Notes: a model not told the origin generated them from the sequence alone. Shown: positions 25,942-34,796, counted from the stretch's first letter. The stretch: 64,000 nucleotides of DNA from Bacilli bacterium (GCA_017428485.1 JAFRQT010000044.1:1-64000), one strand, 5' to 3'. Numbers and translations are program-made.

Positions 25942-25982
25942 GGTAATTTGTGTTATACTATGAATATAGGAGGATAACTAAT

Positions 25983-26828
25983 ATGAAAGAAAATGCAAAT
26001 AAGAGAGTAAATAAAAAAGGAAAATCTCCAATTTGGTTAATAATAGGTGCTATTGTTGTTGGTGTTGTTGGTCTACTGCTATTTCAACCTAAGTCCACAT
26101 CAAATAATACAAATAACGATAAAGACAATAGCAATAATAGTTATTTAAATACTCAAAATTATAATTTGGCAAGTAGATGTGCTAAAGATGCAGCGGCAAG
26201 GTATGGCATAAGTAATTGTTCTTCTTTTGAACAGATTGGAAATAATTTTAGTTATGTTTATAGGTGTGGTAGGGGAGTAACTGGTGCTAATTATATTTTA
26301 ATAGAAAATGAAGGATTTAAGGCTTATATAAGTGATTACTTAGTTGGGTCTGGTGAATGCTATGGCTTTAATGACACAGAAGATCACAGCAGTATAGGTG
26401 ATAATAACAAAGTAAATATTTATAAAGAAATAACAGTTGATTTATCAAAATATTATACAAGTAATTTAAAAAAAATATTAAAAGACCATAGAATATCAAT
26501 TGCAAAAGATGATTACAAAGAAACCAATAATCAGATTACAATTTATTTGTTTTATAATGATACATGTCCACATTGTATAAACTTTATTAAGTTTTTAAAT
26601 TCAATTTTGAATGGTTATGGGGAGTATTTTAAACTAGTTTCATTTAATGTCTCTGATACAGATAGTATGGATTTATTTTTAAATGTTACTGAAACAACAG
26701 GTAATGATGGACATATTCCTTTTATAATTATAGGAGATTATGTGCATGTTGGATATTCAAGTTCTGATGATAAAGAAATAAAATCAGCAATAATTATGGC
26801 ATATAATGAATTGAACGAGGACAAATAA
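25983..26828 (+). CDS. membrane-anchored protein with thioredoxin-like CPHC domain
   Basis: 281 residues. The start at 25983 is supported by ATAGGAGGATAA. One N-terminal membrane helix (SPIWLIIGAIVVGVVGLLLF) and an Asn/Ser-rich linker are followed by an extracellular part with several Cys. A C-terminal thioredoxin-fold domain carries the redox motif DTCPHCINF and a cis-Pro-like segment GHIPFIIIGD. It probably acts on disulfides outside the membrane. Its position opposite the XRE regulator suggests controlled expression. Target unknown. Confidence 0.75.
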   Translation: MKENANKRVNKKGKSPIWLIIGAIVVGVVGLLLFQPKSTSNNTNNDKDNSNNSYLNTQNYNLASRCAKDAAARYGISNCSSFEQIGNNFSYVYRCGRGVTGANYILIENEGFKAYISDYLVGSGECYGFNDTEDHSSIGDNNKVNIYKEITVDLSKYYTSNLKKILKDHRISIAKDDYKETNNQITIYLFYNDTCPHCINFIKFLNSILNGYGEYFKLVSFNVSDTDSMDLFLNVTETTGNDGHIPFIIIGDYVHVGYSSSDDKEIKSAIIMAYNELNEDK

Positions 26829-26853
26829 GGCATGTTAATAAATATGCCTTTTA
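26827..26853 (+). terminator. terminator after the thioredoxin-like gene
   Basis: A 7-bp stem AAGGCAT / ATGCCTT (26827-26833 / 26844-26850), then TTA. Confidence 0.65.
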
Positions 26854-27010
26854 GTGTATCTTAACAATATAAATAGTATTAAATAAAAGAAATGCTTGTT
26901 TTTACATTTTCTCTGTGGTATCTTTGTCACGTAAAAGGAAGGGAAAATTATAATTGATTTTATATTTTTCATATATAACCTTTGATTTAATATTTGGGAG
27001 AGTGACGAAT

Positions 27011-27607
27011 ATGATTTATGGGTATGCAAGATGCAGTACAAATGAAAATATGCAAGATATTACTAGACAACATCGTGAGTTGGAAAAAATGGGTGTTAAA
27101 AAAGAGAATATTTATTCTGAATATGAGAGTGGTACAAAAATAGAAAGAGTTCAACTAAATAAAATGTTAAGCATTGTTCAAAAAGGAGATACGATTGCTT
27201 GTACTGAAGCATCTCGTATTACAAGATCAATTAAACAATTATTGGAAATATTAGAGTTAGCAAAACAAAAGAGAATTAAATTGATTCTGGGTTCATTTGT
27301 TGTAGATTTTACCAATGATGTTGATCCTATGACATTAGCGGTTGTTCAATTGATGGGAGTATTTAGTGAGTTGGAAAGGAATATTATTAGTGAAAGAGTA
27401 AAATCTGGTATGGAAAATGCTCGTGCAAAAGGTAAGCAAATAGGAAGAAGAATAGTAACACTTGATGATATACCTGAGAGGTTTAAAGAGTTTTATCATT
27501 TATACAAAGAAAAAAGAATAACAAAAGAAATGCTAGCTGATTTTTGCAAAATTAGTTATCCAACATGCCTTAAATATGTGAAAATGATAGAAAATAATAA
27601 GGAATAG
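27011..27607 (+). CDS. small serine recombinase (resolvase/invertase family)
   Basis: 198 residues. GGGAGAGTGA upstream supports the ATG at 27011. It starts MIYGYARCSTNENM with the catalytic Ser in the ARCST motif, followed by the conserved EASRITRS, QLMGVFSELERNIISERVKSGMENARAKGKQIGRR and a C-terminal helix-turn-helix. The short size marks it as a resolvase/invertase, not a large integrase. It may resolve multimers of the element or invert a segment. Confidence 0.92.
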   Translation: MIYGYARCSTNENMQDITRQHRELEKMGVKKENIYSEYESGTKIERVQLNKMLSIVQKGDTIACTEASRITRSIKQLLEILELAKQKRIKLILGSFVVDFTNDVDPMTLAVVQLMGVFSELERNIISERVKSGMENARAKGKQIGRRIVTLDDIPERFKEFYHLYKEKRITKEMLADFCKISYPTCLKYVKMIENNKE

Positions 27608-27624
27608 AATAATTATTCCTTATT
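27596..27624. terminator. bidirectional terminator
   Basis: AATAAGGAATA / TATTCCTTATT (27596-27606 / 27614-27624) between the recombinase gene and the convergent gene. Confidence 0.8.
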
Positions 27625-28713
27625 TTTAATATCATCAAGATATTCACTATAGAGTCTTTGTAAGTGTGATTTCGTTTCTTTATCTTTGGGTTGAAGATTT
27701 CTAATTTCATTTGCTAGTTTTATATTACACTTGTTAATATTATTTTTAAGTTCGTCATACATAGTTCTTAAAGTATGCTCATACTTATTACTAGATAATC
27801 TTCGCAATTCTTTTTTACAATCATCACAGTAAATCTTTTTGTATTTAGGGGTACTTAGAAATGTTTGTCTATCCATATCATTATCAACAATATTCTTCAA
27901 ACATCTAGCGCACTTTCTAAAACCAACATAATTATGTACATCATTATATTGGTCAAAAGAGTAGGAAGTTCTAGAAGAAATATTGTTTTGTAATACTTCA
28001 AATGCAAATGCAAATATATTAGGTGTTACTGTAATGGGAATTACATTGTTATCAAGTCTAAGTATTTCCAAGTTAAAAATTGATATTTTATGATGTGGCA
28101 TGGAATAAATATTGGCATAATCTATGACAGTATCTAAAATATCAGAATCAGTTGTATCACGATGTATAGATAATGCTTCATATATATCTTTATATTCATC
28201 ATATCCACTAGACATTTTTTCAAACGCAGTGTGAAGCATAAAAATGAATAGGCTATGATTGATTAATGGTGATAAAGGTATTCCTTCAACACCTATATAT
28301 CTTATAGGGAAGAATCTTTGCGGAATAAAACAATAAGTATAGTTATTTATAAAATCTTGGCATATATCCTTTATTTCAGAAAAATGTTCAGTAATATTTT
28401 TTTCAGAAACAATATGAACAATTGAATTTTCAAATGTCTGTGGAATTTGCCATGTTTTTTCAATAAAAAGAATATTTGATTTAAAAGCATTGTATAATTG
28501 TTTCCCAAACATAATTACATCTTTGAAAAAATCATATTCATCCATTTCAGCATAAAAATTGTCGCGATAATTATGATCTTTAATAGGAATGATTGTTTTC
28601 ATTCCTTTTTTATTATTTGAAAACTCATATGAAACGATAAGTGGAAATGGGCCATATAGTTTTCCACAACCATATTCAATATTGTTTTTAGTATATAATT
28701 CTTTACATTTCAT
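27613..28713 (-). CDS. hypothetical protein with C-terminal zinc-ribbon-like motif
   Basis: 366 residues from the ATG at 28713 (GGAGG 10 bases upstream; a TTG at 28737 is possible). The first 280 residues are not recognised. Near residue 285 there is CARCLKN followed about 30 residues later by YCDDCKKELRR, a two-CxxC zinc knuckle, then a basic helical tail. This could be a nucleic-acid-binding protein. It is the only long leftward gene in the replication part of element 1. Confidence 0.75.
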   Translation of the reverse strand: MKCKELYTKNNIEYGCGKLYGPFPLIVSYEFSNNKKGMKTIIPIKDHNYRDNFYAEMDEYDFFKDVIMFGKQLYNAFKSNILFIEKTWQIPQTFENSIVHIVSEKNITEHFSEIKDICQDFINNYTYCFIPQRFFPIRYIGVEGIPLSPLINHSLFIFMLHTAFEKMSSGYDEYKDIYEALSIHRDTTDSDILDTVIDYANIYSMPHHKISIFNLEILRLDNNVIPITVTPNIFAFAFEVLQNNISSRTSYSFDQYNDVHNYVGFRKCARCLKNIVDNDMDRQTFLSTPKYKKIYCDDCKKELRRLSSNKYEHTLRTMYDELKNNINKCNIKLANEIRNLQPKDKETKSHLQRLYSEYLDDIKNKE

Positions 28714-28841
28714 CTCCGATAAACCTCCGACAATCAATTAACTGAATTATATCATAAAAAGAGAGAAAATGGAATCACAAAAAAGGAAAAGGGCCTATGA
28801 ATATTTAATTCCGTTTTTTGTAAAGAAAGAGGAGATTATAT

Positions 28842-29696
28842 ATGAAAAAGAAAGAAAACTATTTGTTAATGGTACATGATGAACTATTCAATGATTTAGT
28901 TGCTCCTGTTGAGCAAAATAATAAAAAAGAGAACAAAACTAAAGTGGAATTAACCAAAAATTCATCTATGTTTACAGTTCATGAATTATTTTTGCTATCA
29001 ATACTAATAGATTATAGACTTAAAAATCCGGAACCTGATACACCAATTGCTTTAAGTTATATACATAAGAAATATAGAGGTAAACGTATTGGCAAAACAA
29101 GGGTAATGAGTGAATCAGATTTAAATGCATATGTTAAAGCTTTAAATGGATTACAGATGAAAAAAGTAAATTTATATATCGGAAAGACTAGAAACAAATA
29201 TCATCTAAGTAATAAAGAAATAAGATATGGAAGGTTATTTACTATAACAAGTATATCTAGAATGCCTAATGGTGATTACACATTCACTTATGATTTAGGA
29301 AACTATGGAGAAATACTAAGTTTAAGTAAAAGGTATTCTGACATGGTACCAATAGATTTGATAAAGATACCTTATAAACAAAATATTAAATTGTATATAG
29401 CAATGTATCTTTCAAGACTAATCTTTATAAATCAAAGAATGGGAAAGAAAGAGCTTACTGTTACAACAGAAAGCATAATGAAAAGAATTAGAATACATGA
29501 TAAAGATGGAAATGATATGGGAACTACATTATATAGGTTAATGAATGAAAAGAACCTTTCAAAGTATTCTAAAGAAAGACTATTTTGGAGCTATTTATTA
29601 GTAGTTCTTGAATTGCTCAAAGTAAAAGGCTCTATATATGATTATTCATTTCCAGAAGAGCATAGTTGGAAATGTCATATCATTATAAAAAAATAG
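28842..29696 (+). CDS. probable replication initiator (RepA-like)
   Basis: 284 residues. MFTVHELFLLSILIDYRLKNP and SYIHKKYRGKRIGKTRVMSESDLNAYVKALNGLQMKKVNLYIG look like a winged-helix DNA-binding domain, and a second basic helical domain follows. Initiators of this type sit beside DnaB-like helicases in integrative elements. The assignment rests mostly on context and the winged-helix shape. RBS AGAGGAGA. Confidence 0.5.
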   Translation: MKKKENYLLMVHDELFNDLVAPVEQNNKKENKTKVELTKNSSMFTVHELFLLSILIDYRLKNPEPDTPIALSYIHKKYRGKRIGKTRVMSESDLNAYVKALNGLQMKKVNLYIGKTRNKYHLSNKEIRYGRLFTITSISRMPNGDYTFTYDLGNYGEILSLSKRYSDMVPIDLIKIPYKQNIKLYIAMYLSRLIFINQRMGKKELTVTTESIMKRIRIHDKDGNDMGTTLYRLMNEKNLSKYSKERLFWSYLLVVLELLKVKGSIYDYSFPEEHSWKCHIIIKK

Positions 29697-29769
29697 CAGA
29701 TGGATGAAAATATTTTCCATTTGAAATAATTGAATAATTAGAAACCCCTATAAATAGGGAAATAGGAAA

Positions 29770-29833
29770 GGAGGAAGGGTGTCAATATTATAATATATAA
29801 TTCATTAGAGAAAATTGGCACCCCGAAAATATG
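29770..29833 (+). promoter_or_regulatory. hairpin-bridged ribosome binding site
   Basis: AAAGGAGGAA (GGAGG at 29770-29774) lies 56 bases before the ATG at 29831, too far to work directly. Between them GGGTGTCAA (29777-29785) pairs with TTGGCACCC (29815-29823) in a 9-bp stem, including one G-T pair. Folding leaves 9 bases between GGAGG and ATG. No other RBS is present. Confidence 0.65.
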
Positions 29834-31423
29834 GAAAAGAAAAAAGAAAAGAAATTAGTAAGTTATATATTTGAAGGTAGAACTATGTTAGCACTTGCTC
29901 TACTACAAATAGATAATAAAAAAGAATATTTAGAAAGAATATTAGAGATAAAACATTTACCACCAAGTGAAAGAGAATTATGGGTAAAATTGAAGGAAAG
30001 GTATGATATTACTGGAGAAATTGTTAGAAGAGATCTTTATAGTATATTTGGATATAATAGAGTAAATTATAATACAATACGTTTATTATTTGATACAGAT
30101 GTTAATGAAGAAATAGACAAATATTTAAGTTACTATGAAAATGTGATGAGAGGTGCAGATATATATGAAACGCTTTCTGTTTGTAGAAACAAGCTTTTAG
30201 AAGATGCAAGAATTGATGCAACTATTTTATTAGAAAAGATATTTAGTCTTTCAAAAGATAAGTCAACACAAGGTGATGCATTAAAAAATCTAGAAAAGTC
30301 TTATGATGAAGAAGTTGATAAAACAAAAATATCAACATGTATAAAAAAAATAGATGATAGAAATGCTACATTCAGAAAAGGAACAGTTAATGCAATAATG
30401 GGATATACTGGTTCATACAAAACTCTATATTGCACAAATGTTTCATATGAAGCAATAAGAAACAAATTAAATGTATGCTATATTTCACTGGAAATAAGTA
30501 GAAATGAAATGTATTATAATTTTCTTTCTAGATATTCCAATGAAGAAACATTTGATAGGAAAATAAGCCATTCAGATATGAAATTCAAAGAATTGTCTTT
30601 AGATGATAAAGATTATTTATTTCATACAATTGTACCAGCATTTGAGGAACTATCAAAACATCTTGTAATAATTGATGAAACTGATTTTAAGTCAAATAAT
30701 TCAATTGCTTTCGATGAAATATTTAGAAGAGTTGAAAGAGGTTTTATTGAGTTTACAGGAAAGGGTGTTGATATGGTAGTAATAGACCATTTGAACTTAT
30801 TAAAGTTCAATGATTCTAATGGTACAAATGACTATAGTAAAGTTAATCATTGGATGTCATATTTTAGACGTAACTGTAAGAACTTTATTATGAGACATAA
30901 GCAAATATGCATATTAGTTGCAGTTCAAAGTAGTAGGGATGGATATGAAAAAGCAAAACACAATGATGGTTCATACTCATTAACAGGAGCTGCTGAGGGA
31001 AATGAAATAGAGAGATCATCTGAAAATGTATTAGCAATATATTCAGATAGTGATTTGAAAGAAAAAATGCAAGCAAAAATACAGATAATAAAGGGAAGAA
31101 ACTGTGGGGAGATGGAATACCCAGAGATAATATCTGTAAATCCTAAATACTATATAGTATCTGATTATAACGAATCAGATGAAAACCAAAATGAAAACCA
31201 GATTATAGATGTTGGCAAAGTTAAATATGATGAAGCAGATACTATATCTCATGAGGAACCAAACAATATGAATAATCAGTCAAAGATAGTTTTGACGGAA
31301 GAGAAAAGAGAACAGTTATCTAAACTAGGGGTTAATCTATCAGATAACTCTGTTGAAATTCAGAATCAGTATGATGAAGAATCAGATAATAAGATAATAA
31401 ATGAAGGGGGAGATTTAAAATGA
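29831..31423 (+). CDS. DnaB-like helicase (RecA-fold ATPase)
   Basis: 530 residues. The C-terminal half matches the DnaB/RecA core: Walker A-like GYTGSYKT near residue 195, CYISLEISRNEM, VDMVVIDHLNLL, CILVAVQSSRDG and SLTGAAEGNEIERSSENVLAI. The Walker A Gly-Lys-Thr has the variant Ser-Tyr-Lys-Thr. The N-terminal 170 residues are unlike chromosomal DnaB and may bind the element initiator. The C-terminal 90 residues are acidic and Asn-rich. It overlaps the DUF3173 gene by 4 bp. Confidence 0.85.
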   Translation: MEKKKEKKLVSYIFEGRTMLALALLQIDNKKEYLERILEIKHLPPSERELWVKLKERYDITGEIVRRDLYSIFGYNRVNYNTIRLLFDTDVNEEIDKYLSYYENVMRGADIYETLSVCRNKLLEDARIDATILLEKIFSLSKDKSTQGDALKNLEKSYDEEVDKTKISTCIKKIDDRNATFRKGTVNAIMGYTGSYKTLYCTNVSYEAIRNKLNVCYISLEISRNEMYYNFLSRYSNEETFDRKISHSDMKFKELSLDDKDYLFHTIVPAFEELSKHLVIIDETDFKSNNSIAFDEIFRRVERGFIEFTGKGVDMVVIDHLNLLKFNDSNGTNDYSKVNHWMSYFRRNCKNFIMRHKQICILVAVQSSRDGYEKAKHNDGSYSLTGAAEGNEIERSSENVLAIYSDSDLKEKMQAKIQIIKGRNCGEMEYPEIISVNPKYYIVSDYNESDENQNENQIIDVGKVKYDEADTISHEEPNNMNNQSKIVLTEEKREQLSKLGVNLSDNSVEIQNQYDEESDNKIINEGGDLK

Positions 31424-31668
31424 ATTACATAGAAATGGCTAATATCGCATCCAAAGTATGGATTAATTCAAATGACATCATGAAAATATGTCATTGCGGG
31501 AAAAATACTGCAATTAAAATTAGACAAGATATAGAAAAATCTATTACTAAAAGTGGCAAACTGGTTCCGCCATCAATGGTGAAATATGTCCCAACGAAAT
31601 TAGTGCTAGACTATATTGGTTTAGATGAAAACTATATCTTTGAGATGGCAACAAAGATCAAAGAATAG
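31420..31668 (+). CDS. DUF3173 protein, probable excisionase
   Basis: 82 residues. VWINSNDIMKICHCGKNTAIKIRQDIEKSI is a helix-turn-helix of the kind in DUF3173, a family that lies next to tyrosine integrases in Gram-positive integrative elements. RBS AAGGGGGAGA. It overlaps the helicase gene (ATGA) and precedes the integrase by 9 bp. A second, diverged relative lies at 45262-45510. Confidence 0.75.
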   Translation: MNYIEMANIASKVWINSNDIMKICHCGKNTAIKIRQDIEKSITKSGKLVPPSMVKYVPTKLVLDYIGLDENYIFEMATKIKE

Positions 31669-31677
31669 GAGGTTATC

Positions 31678-32778
31678 ATGGCTATAAGAGAAGTTCAAAA
31701 AAGTGAACAAACAAAAGATGGAAGAAAATGGGTATATGAAATTAGATATAATGGTAAAAGAATTAAATCAAAGAAGTATATTACAAAAGCTGAAGCTAAA
31801 GAAGCATTGATTGAATTCTATAAAGAGAAAGATAAAGTTAATAATCAATCTATGATGACTCTAGGTGACTTATTTGAAGAACACTACAATTATCAAAAAG
31901 ATAAGGTTAAACGTACAACATTAACCAATTATGGTAAAAAGATAAAACACTTTGATTCAATAAAATCAATAAAACTCGATAAACTAAATATACATGATAT
32001 CGAGAGATGGAAAAAAGAAATCAATAGTAAAGGTCTAGCAACAAGAACAAAAAATGATTTAATGAAATATCTTAAAAGTGCTTTGAACTTTGGAACTAAA
32101 TGGTATGATTATAACTTTGTATCTATGTATAATAAAATGAGTAATTTTACTGATCCAAATGAAATGCCACATGAAATGCTATTCTATACCTATGAAGAGT
32201 TTAAACAATTTATAAGTGTAGAAGATGATTTGAAATTTAAAACATTATTTGAGACATTATATTATTGTGGGTTACGTAGAGGAGAACTTAGAGGACTATC
32301 ATGGGATTGTATAGACTTCGATAGAGAAGAATTATTTATTAAGCAGAATGTTGTTAATACTGAGGGAGATAGAGGGTATTGGTATTTAACTACGCCCAAA
32401 ACAAAATCTAGCATTAGACAAGTGCCAATACCTCGTATTCTTTTAAAGGACTTAAAAGAGTTAAAAGAAAAAGAAAAGTCATACTATGGATTTAACGATA
32501 AATGGTTTGTATTTGGGGATATAAATCCTATACATCCATATATATTGAGTAAACGAAAAAACAATAATGCCGCAAAAGCAGGTGTTAAACAAATAAGAAT
32601 ACATGACTTTAGGCATAGTTGTGCATCATTACTTATTAACAATGGAGCCAGCATTGTTATGGTTTCAAAATATCTTGGCCATACCAAAACAGATGAAACA
32701 TTAAATACATATTCACATATGTTTAGAAATAAACTCGATGATATAGTTAATACAATAAATAAATTAGATGGTGAGTAG
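31678..32778 (+). CDS. int: tyrosine integrase
   Basis: 366 residues. The N-terminal arm-binding domain has RKWVYEIRYNGKRIKSKKYITKAEAKEAL. A core-binding SAM-like domain spans about residues 65-155. The catalytic domain has Arg at 200 (YYCGLRRGEL), His-x-x-Arg at 309-312 (HDFRH), GHT near 335 and nucleophile Tyr near 345 (NTYSH). It is complete and probably active. It integrates and excises element 1, with arm repeats and a putative core site immediately to the right. RBS AGGAGG. Confidence 0.96.
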   Translation: MAIREVQKSEQTKDGRKWVYEIRYNGKRIKSKKYITKAEAKEALIEFYKEKDKVNNQSMMTLGDLFEEHYNYQKDKVKRTTLTNYGKKIKHFDSIKSIKLDKLNIHDIERWKKEINSKGLATRTKNDLMKYLKSALNFGTKWYDYNFVSMYNKMSNFTDPNEMPHEMLFYTYEEFKQFISVEDDLKFKTLFETLYYCGLRRGELRGLSWDCIDFDREELFIKQNVVNTEGDRGYWYLTTPKTKSSIRQVPIPRILLKDLKELKEKEKSYYGFNDKWFVFGDINPIHPYILSKRKNNNAAKAGVKQIRIHDFRHSCASLLINNGASIVMVSKYLGHTKTDETLNTYSHMFRNKLDDIVNTINKLDGE

Positions 32779-32806
32779 AAAGAGTTAGACAAGACTGACT
32801 CTTTTA
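32779..32806 (+). terminator. terminator after int
   Basis: AAAGAGT / ACTCTTT (32779-32785 / 32798-32804) followed by T and AT-rich sequence. Confidence 0.7.
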
Positions 32807-32875
32807 TAATGTAATAATATTGCTAATAAAGATAATTAGAAATGTGTGATATAATAGTCAATAGGAGTTGATAAG

Positions 32876-33256
32876 ATGATCAGTAGTATTGATGAATTTA
32901 AAAAAAAGTATCCAAAATCTGCGATTGTTAATTATGATGTAGCAGAAGTACATGGCTATGGATTGTGTTTTAAAATTAGAGGAACAATTGAAAAGTTCAG
33001 AAAAGATAAAGGCAAATATATAACATATCCGCAAATACAGCCATATTCTAAATTAACAACTGATTATAAATTATTTATAATAAAAAATAATAAAATGTAT
33101 GAACTTGAAAATGGCAATATAGAAAATACGTATCATATTAAAAATGAGATTGTTAACATAAATCTAAATATATTTACTGATATTTTTTATATATCAAAGA
33201 GTAAACATAAAGAACCTAAGATAATAGATGAGCCTATTTATACTATCTATGAATAA
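32876..33256 (+). CDS. hypothetical protein at the right end of element 1
   Basis: 126 residues, predicted mixed alpha/beta, without motifs I recognise (starts MISSIDEFKKKYPKSAIVNYDVAEVHGYGLCFKIRG). It has its own TGATATAAT -10 at about 32849 and RBS ATAGGAG. It lies between int and the arm repeats, a common spot for late-acquired cargo. Confidence 0.7.
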   Translation: MISSIDEFKKKYPKSAIVNYDVAEVHGYGLCFKIRGTIEKFRKDKGKYITYPQIQPYSKLTTDYKLFIIKNNKMYELENGNIENTYHIKNEIVNINLNIFTDIFYISKSKHKEPKIIDEPIYTIYE

Positions 33257-33279
33257 GTTATTAAAAATGCTAGTATGCC

Positions 33280-33314
33280 ATAGGTGACAATTCTGGGTGA
33301 CATCTGGGTGACAT
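33280..33314. repeat. arm-type integrase repeats, right end of element 1
   Basis: Three GGTGACA copies at about 33282, 33296 and 33307; the last two form TCTGGGTGACA twice. The matching pair sits at 14560-14582 near the left end. Confidence 0.55.
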
Positions 33315-33320
33315 AATTAT

Positions 33321-33350
33321 AAAAATTAGTCAAAAGACTAATTTTTTTAT
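33321..33350 (+). terminator. terminator-like hairpin inside the element boundary
   Basis: ATTAGTC / GACTAAT (33325-33331 / 33336-33342) followed by seven T's. Confidence 0.75.
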
Positions 33351-33420
33351 TGATTGCAATTGCCCATAAATACTGGGATTGTAAAAATAGGTAAACATAG
33401 GTAAAAGGCATTTTGGGATG

Positions 33421-33430
33421 CCCCCTGAAG
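33421..33430. other. middle attachment-site core (junction of elements 1 and 2)
   Basis: CCCCCTGAAG, identical over 10 bases to 14470-14479, and sharing 9 bases with 45713-45721. Confidence 0.5.
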
Positions 33431-33452
33431 GAGCCGAAAGGCTCCATTTTTG
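33430..33452 (+). terminator. GNRA-loop terminator at the element junction
   Basis: GGAGCC (33430-33435), GAAA loop, GGCTCC (33440-33445), then ATTTTTG. It takes the same place relative to the CCCCTGAAG core as the hairpin at 14479-14502. Confidence 0.8.
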
Positions 33453-33456
33453 TTTG

Positions 33457-33900
33457 TTTTTATGCTATTTTAGTCCATTTGAGGTCTAAGATGTGCTATA
33501 AAGGTTTAATAAAGTCCATTTTTGAACTACTTTTTGGGTGGTGGAGAGCATTTTAAATCAGTTTTTTTATGCTAAAAAAGTCATTTAAAAGCCAAAATAT
33601 TCTAAAATGTGCTAAAAAAAGCATAGGTATAAAACACTCCACTAGGAGAGAACTTTTTTAAATACATAAAATTTTGAAATTCTAGATAAAATATGGGAAA
33701 ACTTCATCTTTAATAAAAAAATAAATGGTTTTCAAACACCATTTTGCATACTATTTTTTAAAATAACACTTTTTCGTATATAAATAATATAGAGCATTCA
33801 AACTAAGCGATAATTGAAGTTTATTGTAATTTATGATATACTAATAATACTTTTAAAACTATTACAATTATTATTGTATAGTTTTTTATTTGGAGGAATT
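33457..33900. other. left end of element 2, non-coding
   Basis: No gene seen in about 440 bases. It contains four degenerate copies of a TRTGCTA motif (about 33461, 33492, 33570 and 33608), two of them followed by GTCCATTT or GTCATTT. A GTGGTGGAG block lies near 33538. Related sequences occur inverted near 45583-45650 at the other end. No clear promoter precedes the AbiTii pair apart from AT-rich sequence. Confidence 0.4.
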
Positions 33901-34050
33901 ATGTTTAATAATAATATAAGTGGAGATAATAACAAAATTAAAATTAATCAAAAAAATGAAAAAGATAGCAAAATAGTTATTGATATTATTGTTGGATTAA
34001 TAGTTACAGTAATAGGAGGAATTATTTTGTATCTAATAATAGGAGGTTAA
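33901..34050 (+). CDS. small single-pass membrane protein paired with AbiTii
   Basis: 49 residues starting at the ATG at 33901, which has TTTGGAGGAA upstream. The N-terminal NNNISGDNNKIKIN stretch is followed by one hydrophobic segment (IVIDIIVGLIVTVIGGIILYLII). Two bases separate it from the next gene, so the two are co-translated. Small membrane partners often serve as effectors in abortive-infection systems; that role is inference. Confidence 0.7.
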   Translation: MFNNNISGDNNKIKINQKNEKDSKIVIDIIVGLIVTVIGGIILYLIIGG

Positions 34051-34052
34051 AT

Positions 34053-34673
34053 ATGAATAGTTTAGTATTAGATTTTGAAAATAAGGTAAATGATAACAAA
34101 TATTCAATAACTGATTTATTGCGTCATTGCTTGATTATAGCACGAAAATTAAAACAACAGGAATTTGTTGAGTGGATTTACAATGAACTAAATGGATATG
34201 AAAACAAAGAGGTGCCATCATACAGAAAAATACCTTTAAATATCAAATTTTTAAATCCATATTATGGATGGTGTCCATATGTTGTAACTCAAAAAGAGGT
34301 TTGCGATAATTTGAGTCATATGCCTATTAAAATTACGATATCAGAAATTGAAGAAACAACTAGGGAAAAAGACAATGATATTATAAGGTTTAGTGTTCCT
34401 GGAGAATTAAAAAAAAGTCTAATTAATACAGTAGAATTTGAAACTGATTTTTGTTATGAGGGCAGTAGAATTTCAATGATTAAAATCATAGACGCTGTTA
34501 AAAATGAAATGTTAAATTGGATTTTATCATTAGAAGAAAATGGAATAATTGATGAAAATAATAAATTTAATAATAACCAAATCAAAAAGGCTAATAAAGT
34601 TACGTCGCAAATAATTAATAATTTTTATGGAGATAAAAATAGTATAGATTTAAGTCAAATTATAAATAAATAA
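34053..34673 (+). CDS. AbiTii-domain protein
   Basis: 206 residues. ITDLLRHCLIIARKLKQQEFVEWIYNELNGYENKEVPSYRKI matches the AbiTii domain of abortive-infection proteins as I know it. The middle part is unassigned. The C terminus VTSQIINNFYGDKNSIDLSQI carries a GDxNxI motif echoed in the small partner (SGDNNKI). Likely an antiphage protein acting with the membrane partner. RBS AGGAGG. Confidence 0.65.
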   Translation: MNSLVLDFENKVNDNKYSITDLLRHCLIIARKLKQQEFVEWIYNELNGYENKEVPSYRKIPLNIKFLNPYYGWCPYVVTQKEVCDNLSHMPIKITISEIEETTREKDNDIIRFSVPGELKKSLINTVEFETDFCYEGSRISMIKIIDAVKNEMLNWILSLEENGIIDENNKFNNNQIKKANKVTSQIINNFYGDKNSIDLSQIINK

Positions 34674-34796
34674 AATACAAAAAAGAGAGTGATTATATTA
34701 TGCTTAGGCAGGAGAAAGTATTTAATAGTTTTTAAGGTTATTAAAAATATAGGCATAAATATTTATTATTTTCTTTAAATGAATTAGTTATTGATT

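Noticed and set aside
34700-34735. Short ORF MLRQEKVFNSF between the AbiTii and fic genes
   Set aside because: Eleven codons with a poor RBS and no sign of regulatory pairing.
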